Under the pieces are notes generated by a model. The model saw only the letters and a list, made by a program, of their open reading frames with translations. It was not told the origin of the DNA and ran no database searches. Of a DNA stretch of 64,000 nt, positions 58,915 through 64,000 are shown in pieces (the stretch's first letter is position 1; each line of letters starts with the position of its first letter). The stretch spans positions 62,001-126,000 of the forward strand of contig SUYC01000007.1 in assembly GCA_015060625.1 (NCBI GenBank). Reading direction: 5' to 3'. The position numbers and the translations under genes are program-made. The stretch comes from Xylanibacter ruminicola. GTDB taxonomy: Bacteria > Bacteroidota > Bacteroidia > Bacteroidales > Bacteroidaceae.

Positions 58915-60204
58915 ATGTTTTTACAAAAGAAGAGAGAACTTAAAATTATATATTTATTATCACTTATATTCTGTATTTGTCTTTATACTAGATATGGAAG
59001 ACAATGGGGATATGATACCATTAGTTATATAAGAGCATGGGATAATATATCTAACCTCCAATTAGATTTATGGAGGACTCCAATATATCCAATTTTCATT
59101 GGAATCACAAAGATTGTATTTGGAGCCCACTATTTAATAGCTGGAGTAATAATACAACACATTGTCTTCATCATATCGATAGGTTATTTTTACATTCTTT
59201 CTTGTAATACTATAAAAAACAATAGAATTTCTTGGTGGCTTACGGCTATTTATGCATTATATCCCTGTATACCAACATGGAACTGTTTTATCCAAACCGA
59301 AGCATTTGCCATATATAGCATGGTGTTTTTGCTGTATTTTACAATAGAAGTATACAAAGAAAGCAACATGAAAAATTCTTTGCTTTTTTTATTTTGGCTG
59401 TTGTTTCACATATTCCTTCGCCCATCTCAAGTATTTCTTCTTCCTGTATTTGGAGTTGGTTTTACGTTATTATATATCAAAAGCCGTAATAAAACCAATG
59501 CTATCAGAACTCTTACGTGTATAAGTATAGCATGCATTAGTATGCTATTCTATATTTATAGTTTTTACAATTCATTTGGGGTATTTACGCCCTGCGGAAT
59601 AGGTGTACTTAATAAATATTGTATGCTAAGAAAAGATTCGGTTATAAATGAAGTAACAATACAGAATAGCAGCTTTAGAAAATATATAATCGAAAAAAAT
59701 GATTTATATAAAGGAACCCAGACTCCTATAGATTCAGTAGATTTATATAAAGAGGCAGAATATGGTATAGAAACTTTTGGGCTCAGATTAGTCTCTGAGG
59801 AATTGTCTCATTCCCCAGACAGGACAATTGGTTATTCTCTGAATAGTTTGATTTTAAGAATTCAAAAAGCATCTAATGATAGCTTTTTGTACACATACCT
59901 GCAAAAATGGACGAAATTGTCAATTATTACTGATGTAATAGGTGTTCGATTGAACGCTATATTTTGGGTATTGTTCATATTTATTTTGCTATTGTTGAGA
60001 TATATTTGGCGATATAAATGTATTCCTTGGTTTACATTTACATTGCTATTAATAGCGGGAAGTCAACTAATAATAACAATTGTAGCCTGTCAGGATGAAT
60101 GGGGAAGGTTAATTATGCCAGCTATTTCTGTTTACTTAATTATTATCGGATTACTTTGCTCAATGTTGCAATTTAAGACAATAGAATGTCCACTATTAGA
60201 ATAG
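58915..60204 (+). CDS. polytopic membrane protein, possibly GT-C/ArnT-like
   Basis: Multi-TM, 429 aa; early loop GYDTISYIRAWDN and WRTPIYPIFIGI are reminiscent of GT-C proteins. Confidence 0.5.
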   Translation: MFLQKKRELKIIYLLSLIFCICLYTRYGRQWGYDTISYIRAWDNISNLQLDLWRTPIYPIFIGITKIVFGAHYLIAGVIIQHIVFIISIGYFYILSCNTIKNNRISWWLTAIYALYPCIPTWNCFIQTEAFAIYSMVFLLYFTIEVYKESNMKNSLLFLFWLLFHIFLRPSQVFLLPVFGVGFTLLYIKSRNKTNAIRTLTCISIACISMLFYIYSFYNSFGVFTPCGIGVLNKYCMLRKDSVINEVTIQNSSFRKYIIEKNDLYKGTQTPIDSVDLYKEAEYGIETFGLRLVSEELSHSPDRTIGYSLNSLILRIQKASNDSFLYTYLQKWTKLSIITDVIGVRLNAIFWVLFIFILLLLRYIWRYKCIPWFTFTLLLIAGSQLIITIVACQDEWGRLIMPAISVYLIIIGLLCSMLQFKTIECPLLE

Positions 60205-60324
60205 AATGCAAAACGGTCGACATACTGCTGCTTTGTATAATATAATACTGTTTTTTAATACATTTTAATATACACTGTTGAGCAGAATTTTATTTAAATC
60301 AAGTTTTATTCGAAGAAAAATGCC

Positions 60325-60332
60325 TACCTTTG
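60325..60332 (+). promoter_or_regulatory. -7 box TACCTTTG
   Basis: TAnnTTTG upstream of the 60621 gene; no clear TTTG at -33. Confidence 0.45.
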
Positions 60333-60333
60333 C

Positions 60334-60600
60334 AACCGTTATCTCACGCCGAGCTGATTTCGCAAGAGTTCGGAGCGACTATAAGGAGGAACACTACAGT
60401 TTGAGATGCGTAGCTGACGCTTTGTTTTTGGCCGTTTTGAAACTATATATACCAACGGAGTGAGACGACTCTGTCTCGTTCTCATACTATGTCTGTGGAA
60501 TACTTCAAACGATAAACAAGCAGAGGCTAGATACCCCGTTTTTCATTTGTAGTAACGGTTTTTCAATTTAACCAGTCCGATTTTGGGTGTTAGACGGGCA
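60334..60600 (+). ncRNA. candidate structured 5' leader RNA
   Basis: Stem-loop CGCCGAGCT...AGTTCGGAGCG (60347-60377), GAGACgactctGTCTC, and long-range AACCGTTA (60334-60341)/TAACGGTT (60553-60560) complementarity. Confidence 0.35.
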
Positions 60601-60620
60601 TAGAATTTACATTAAACGCG

Positions 60621-61577
60621 ATGCGAGCAGACTTGGGACAAAGAGTTGCATTTATTGATGTTGCAAAAACAATTTGCATAATGCTTATGGTCATCGGACA
60701 TTGGACAAAAGATGATACCGTCTTTACATACATCTATTCATTCCACATGCCAGCACTGTTTGTCATATCAGGCTTTCTTTACAGACCCCACTCATGGAGA
60801 ATGACACTCATGGCCTTCGCGTTTCCATATTTCTTCTTTTCTATGATTAGCCTCGTAGTCAAGTTGTTTTTGGGTGAATTGCAAATTGTAGAATTGGCAG
60901 ATCCTCGTTTTGTATTTCGTATTATTCATTATAGATATGGTTTAGAGGCAGGACTGTTTACTGGCGACTGGTTCTTATGGGCTCTTATCGGGCTCAGATT
61001 CATGTTTGGTGATATATCCTGGCTTCATTATACAAGAAAATTTTACTTGTATTTGGCTATAGTTGCAACAGTCTATATGACATTTGAAAAACACCTTATT
61101 AGCATAGATTCTTTGTTTCGAGGTTATTATATAGGTAGACTTGTCCCCTGTCTTCCTTTCTTTTGCTTGGGATTATTCCTAAGAAAAATGGATTGGAAAC
61201 CATGTCAAGTCCCAAGAATTTGTATTGTAATGATGTTTGTGTCTTTTTTGTTGATACCAACTTTTAATCACGCATTGGGAATTTATGATAATAGTTATGG
61301 ATACTCATATCTTTTGTATGCGGCAAATGCTATGCTTGTGTCAGTATTTGTTTTTGTGATTTCTGACATGGTTCCAACATCTAAATATATTATTACATTC
61401 TCAAAAGGAACATTGGTTATACTAGGGCTTCATAGTCCTTTGTTGCATATTCTGGATCGCATACTTCCTAGCGATATCAATATTCTCTCTCCTTTTATCA
61501 CCATGTTGTTATGCTATTATGCTATATTAGTCTGTGAGAGATACTTCCCTATGCTTTTAGGAAAAGTCAGGAAATGA
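60621..61577 (+). CDS. acyltransferase family 3 protein
   Basis: RVAFIDVAKTICIMLMVIGHW; FHMPALFVISGFLY. Confidence 0.9.
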   Translation: MRADLGQRVAFIDVAKTICIMLMVIGHWTKDDTVFTYIYSFHMPALFVISGFLYRPHSWRMTLMAFAFPYFFFSMISLVVKLFLGELQIVELADPRFVFRIIHYRYGLEAGLFTGDWFLWALIGLRFMFGDISWLHYTRKFYLYLAIVATVYMTFEKHLISIDSLFRGYYIGRLVPCLPFFCLGLFLRKMDWKPCQVPRICIVMMFVSFLLIPTFNHALGIYDNSYGYSYLLYAANAMLVSVFVFVISDMVPTSKYIITFSKGTLVILGLHSPLLHILDRILPSDINILSPFITMLLCYYAILVCERYFPMLLGKVRK

Positions 61578-61741
61578 CTGTTTAATAAAAAATGACATTG
61601 ATATTTGTGGTTCACATTTAGTAAATTAACAAGTTGTTTCTCTTAGAAAATGCCGTATCAATTCTTAAGATAGTAAAAGAATTGCTTAAAAACTTGCATG
61701 ATTCAGAATAATGATGTATTTTTGTGGCAAAATAGGAATAT

Positions 61742-62542
61742 ATGTTGATTACGATTATTACAATAAACTATAACAATAAAGAAGGTCTACGCCAAACAAT
61801 CGAGAGCGTAGTGGTACAGTCTTGCCGGGATTTTGAATATATTGTAATTGATGGTGGGTCTACGGATGGCAGTTTGGAAGTTATTAAAGAGCATTCGAAA
61901 GAAATAGATTTTTGGGTGTCTGAGAAAGATCGCGGTATTTATCATGCCATGAATAAAGGAGTGACACATGCGCATGGAGATTACTGTATTTTTATGAATT
62001 CTGGTGATTGCTTTTATGATAATAATGTTTTAGAGATTCTTTCAGGTCATCATAATTTTGAAGATGTTATTGTTGGTAAAGTTTCTATTGATAAAGATGA
62101 TGATTTGATATCGCCGCCACCCCCAAAGGGAGAATTATCATTATATCATCTCTATTCGGGGGCTATCCCACATCAAGGTTCATTTATTAGGACCGAATTA
62201 CTTCGAAAATATCCATATGATGAGGACTTAAAAATATCGTCTGATTGGAAGTTTTTTATTCAGACGCTTATTATGGATAACTGTTCTATATGTTTTATGG
62301 ATATATTTGTTGCACGTTATGATATACATGGACTAAGTAGCTCGAATCCACAATTAATGAGGGAGGAAAAGGAATCTGTTTTATCTGAATTGTTTCCTCC
62401 CCGAGTATTAAAGGATTATAAACGGATGAAGCAGTCCGAATGCTTGACACAATTACTTACTCCTCGTTTGAAAAAGAATTATTGTATAGATAAATTGATT
62501 TACAGAATAGGCTCGTTCCTGTTGAAAATTAGGTCCAAGTAA
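61742..62542 (+). CDS. glycosyltransferase family 2 protein
   Basis: ITINYNNKEGLRQTIESVVVQS; YIVIDGGSTDGSLEVI; DRGIYHAMNKG. Confidence 0.95.
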   Translation: MLITIITINYNNKEGLRQTIESVVVQSCRDFEYIVIDGGSTDGSLEVIKEHSKEIDFWVSEKDRGIYHAMNKGVTHAHGDYCIFMNSGDCFYDNNVLEILSGHHNFEDVIVGKVSIDKDDDLISPPPPKGELSLYHLYSGAIPHQGSFIRTELLRKYPYDEDLKISSDWKFFIQTLIMDNCSICFMDIFVARYDIHGLSSSNPQLMREEKESVLSELFPPRVLKDYKRMKQSECLTQLLTPRLKKNYCIDKLIYRIGSFLLKIRSK

Positions 62543-62544
62543 TT

Positions 62545-63492
62545 ATGATGGAAAAGAATAATCCTTTAGTAGTAGTTTGGTGTCTAACATATAATCAAAA
62601 AGATTATATACGAGATGCTCTTGATGGTTTCGTAATGCAGCAAACTAATTTCCCATTTGAGGTAATTGTTCATGATGATGCTTCGACGGATGGTACTACA
62701 GCGATAGTAGAGGACTATGCTAAAAGATACCCGGATATTGTGAAGCCGATGATAGAGACTGAAAATCAATGGAAAAAAGGGGGACTGAAACGTATTATCA
62801 ATATCATGAATGAGCACCATCGTACAGGTAAGTATATTGCTTTTTGTGAAGGAGATGATTATTGGACAGATAAAAGAAAACTTCAAAAACAAGTGGATTT
62901 TCTAGAATCACATCCTGATTATTCTTTGTGCTTTCATAGTGCAAAAAAAATTTATGAGACTGATACTACGGCATGGATCAACTGTGAAGATATTGAAGAT
63001 AGAGACTACGAGCCTACCGATATCTTTATCAATTGGACCATTCCAACAGCATCTGCAATTTGTTGCAAAAAAGCTATGGACTTCTATTCCAATTTGAAGG
63101 GTGCTGAGAGAATTCAGAACTATGATATATTCGTTTTTCTTAGCTGTGCTATGGTTGGAAAAATGCGTGGAATGCATGACCAGATGTCAGTTTATCGAAT
63201 TCAGGGTGAAGGATTAACATATAATCAACAGGCGATGGTTAAGACGAGAATGAACAATCCTGATCATTTCATCTGTCTGAAAGAGAATTTTCCTATTGTT
63301 GATTCCAAACCAATAGATGAGACGATATCAAAAACATATTTTGAAAGGGCGGAGATACAATGTGCGTTTTTATTAAAACTCAGGGATTTTTGGATGTCGT
63401 TTAAATACTGCCCAGTGTGTTTTATGAGAATGTATAGTAAGATGTTAGTTAGGTTGTTGTTGCGAAAAGGGAATGAACATGAAAAGAAATAA
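62545..63492 (+). CDS. glycosyltransferase family 2 protein
   Basis: VVVWCLTYNQKDYIRDALDGFVMQ; VHDDASTDGTTAIVEDYA; CEGDDYWTD. Confidence 0.95.
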   Translation: MMEKNNPLVVVWCLTYNQKDYIRDALDGFVMQQTNFPFEVIVHDDASTDGTTAIVEDYAKRYPDIVKPMIETENQWKKGGLKRIINIMNEHHRTGKYIAFCEGDDYWTDKRKLQKQVDFLESHPDYSLCFHSAKKIYETDTTAWINCEDIEDRDYEPTDIFINWTIPTASAICCKKAMDFYSNLKGAERIQNYDIFVFLSCAMVGKMRGMHDQMSVYRIQGEGLTYNQQAMVKTRMNNPDHFICLKENFPIVDSKPIDETISKTYFERAEIQCAFLLKLRDFWMSFKYCPVCFMRMYSKMLVRLLLRKGNEHEKK

Positions 63493-64000
63493 AATAGTTA
63501 TAGGATATGTCTGTGAGAGTAATCCGTATGAAGATAAGACTGCTTGGAGTGGTTTAAACTACAAGATACGAGAAAGTATTGAGAATGCAGGTTTTAATGT
63601 GATATGGCTTGATTGTCGTCCTAATGGAAGACTATCCAAACTATGTCGCCTATGGAATGAGTTCTTTCATGGTAAAAACACAATGTTTGAACATACGCGG
63701 TTCTTTTTTAAATTAAGGGCTAAAGCAGTTAATAGAGCAGAATTGGAAAAATGTGATGTCCTGTTTTTCCCGAGAGGCGCACAGATGATGAACTATTTAA
63801 ATACCAACATTCCGTATATCTATTATTCAGACGCAACCTTTCAATTGCTATGTGGCTATTATTGGGCATCTCTTTCGAAATGGCAATATCGAATTGGTAA
63901 TACTCTTGAAGCATATGCGATATCAAATAGTAGAATTAATATAAGAGCTTCTCATTGGGCAGCCAATTCTGTTGTAAAAGATTATTGTTTCAAGGCGGAG
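63479..64000 (+). CDS. glycosyltransferase (GT4-like N-terminal part), truncated by window end
   Basis: ATG at 63479, open for 174 codons to the window edge (MKRNKIVIGYVCESNPYEDKTAWSGLNYKIRESIENAGFNVIWLD...); overlaps the previous stop; absent from the supplied ORF track because it has no stop. Confidence 0.8.
   Translation, partial: MKRNKIVIGYVCESNPYEDKTAWSGLNYKIRESIENAGFNVIWLDCRPNGRLSKLCRLWNEFFHGKNTMFEHTRFFFKLRAKAVNRAELEKCDVLFFPRGAQMMNYLNTNIPYIYYSDATFQLLCGYYWASLSKWQYRIGNTLEAYAISNSRINIRASHWAANSVVKDYCFKAE

Noticed and set aside
58915-60204. Wzy polymerase assignment for the polytopic protein
   Set aside because: Early loop motifs look more GT-C-like than Wzy-like, and neither can be established by eye.
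60278-60463. 61-aa ORF (..MPTFATVISRRADFARVRSDYKEEHYSLRCVADALFLAVLKLYIPTE)
   Set aside because: Its start lies upstream of the predicted -7 box and it overlaps the predicted structured leader, so I treat it as probable noncoding leader. I could not rule out a real small protein; a homolog search is needed.

Overview
A 64 kb window from a Bacteroidales genome, most likely Prevotella/Segatella-like (judged from protein families and TAnnTTTG -7 promoter boxes). It holds housekeeping genes (yidC, aspS, valS, mazG, rnz, nth, dsbD-like), a putrescine/nitrogen block (aguA-aguB-GSIII), an MFS-DUF1846-MFS cluster, a glycosyltransferase-rich surface-glycan locus (about 13.6-30.6 kb, with glf and a GT11), an ECF sigma/L,D-transpeptidase region, a VapE-type primase/helicase gene behind an iteron-like repeat region, two tandem LruC-domain lipoproteins, and the start of a second glycan locus (about 56.7-64 kb). 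No rRNA, tRNA, CRISPR array, integrase or transposase was recognised. The most striking unexplained signal is a 9-bp-periodic CTAG repeat (NCTAGNNNN, encoding [T/S/A/P]-[S/R]-X tripeptides). It occurs in frame and in the same codon phase inside linkers of three unrelated genes: an MFS transporter, dsbD-like and mazG. An MFS paralog 2 kb away lacks it and serves as an internal control. Other signals are a TGACATTAT repeat cluster with a nested hairpin upstream of the VapE gene, a candidate structured RNA leader at about 60.3-60.6 kb, heptamer repeats of non-triplet period in aguA, and an inverted repeat shared by the promoters of three glycosyltransferase units. All functional calls come from reading the sequence; no database search was run.
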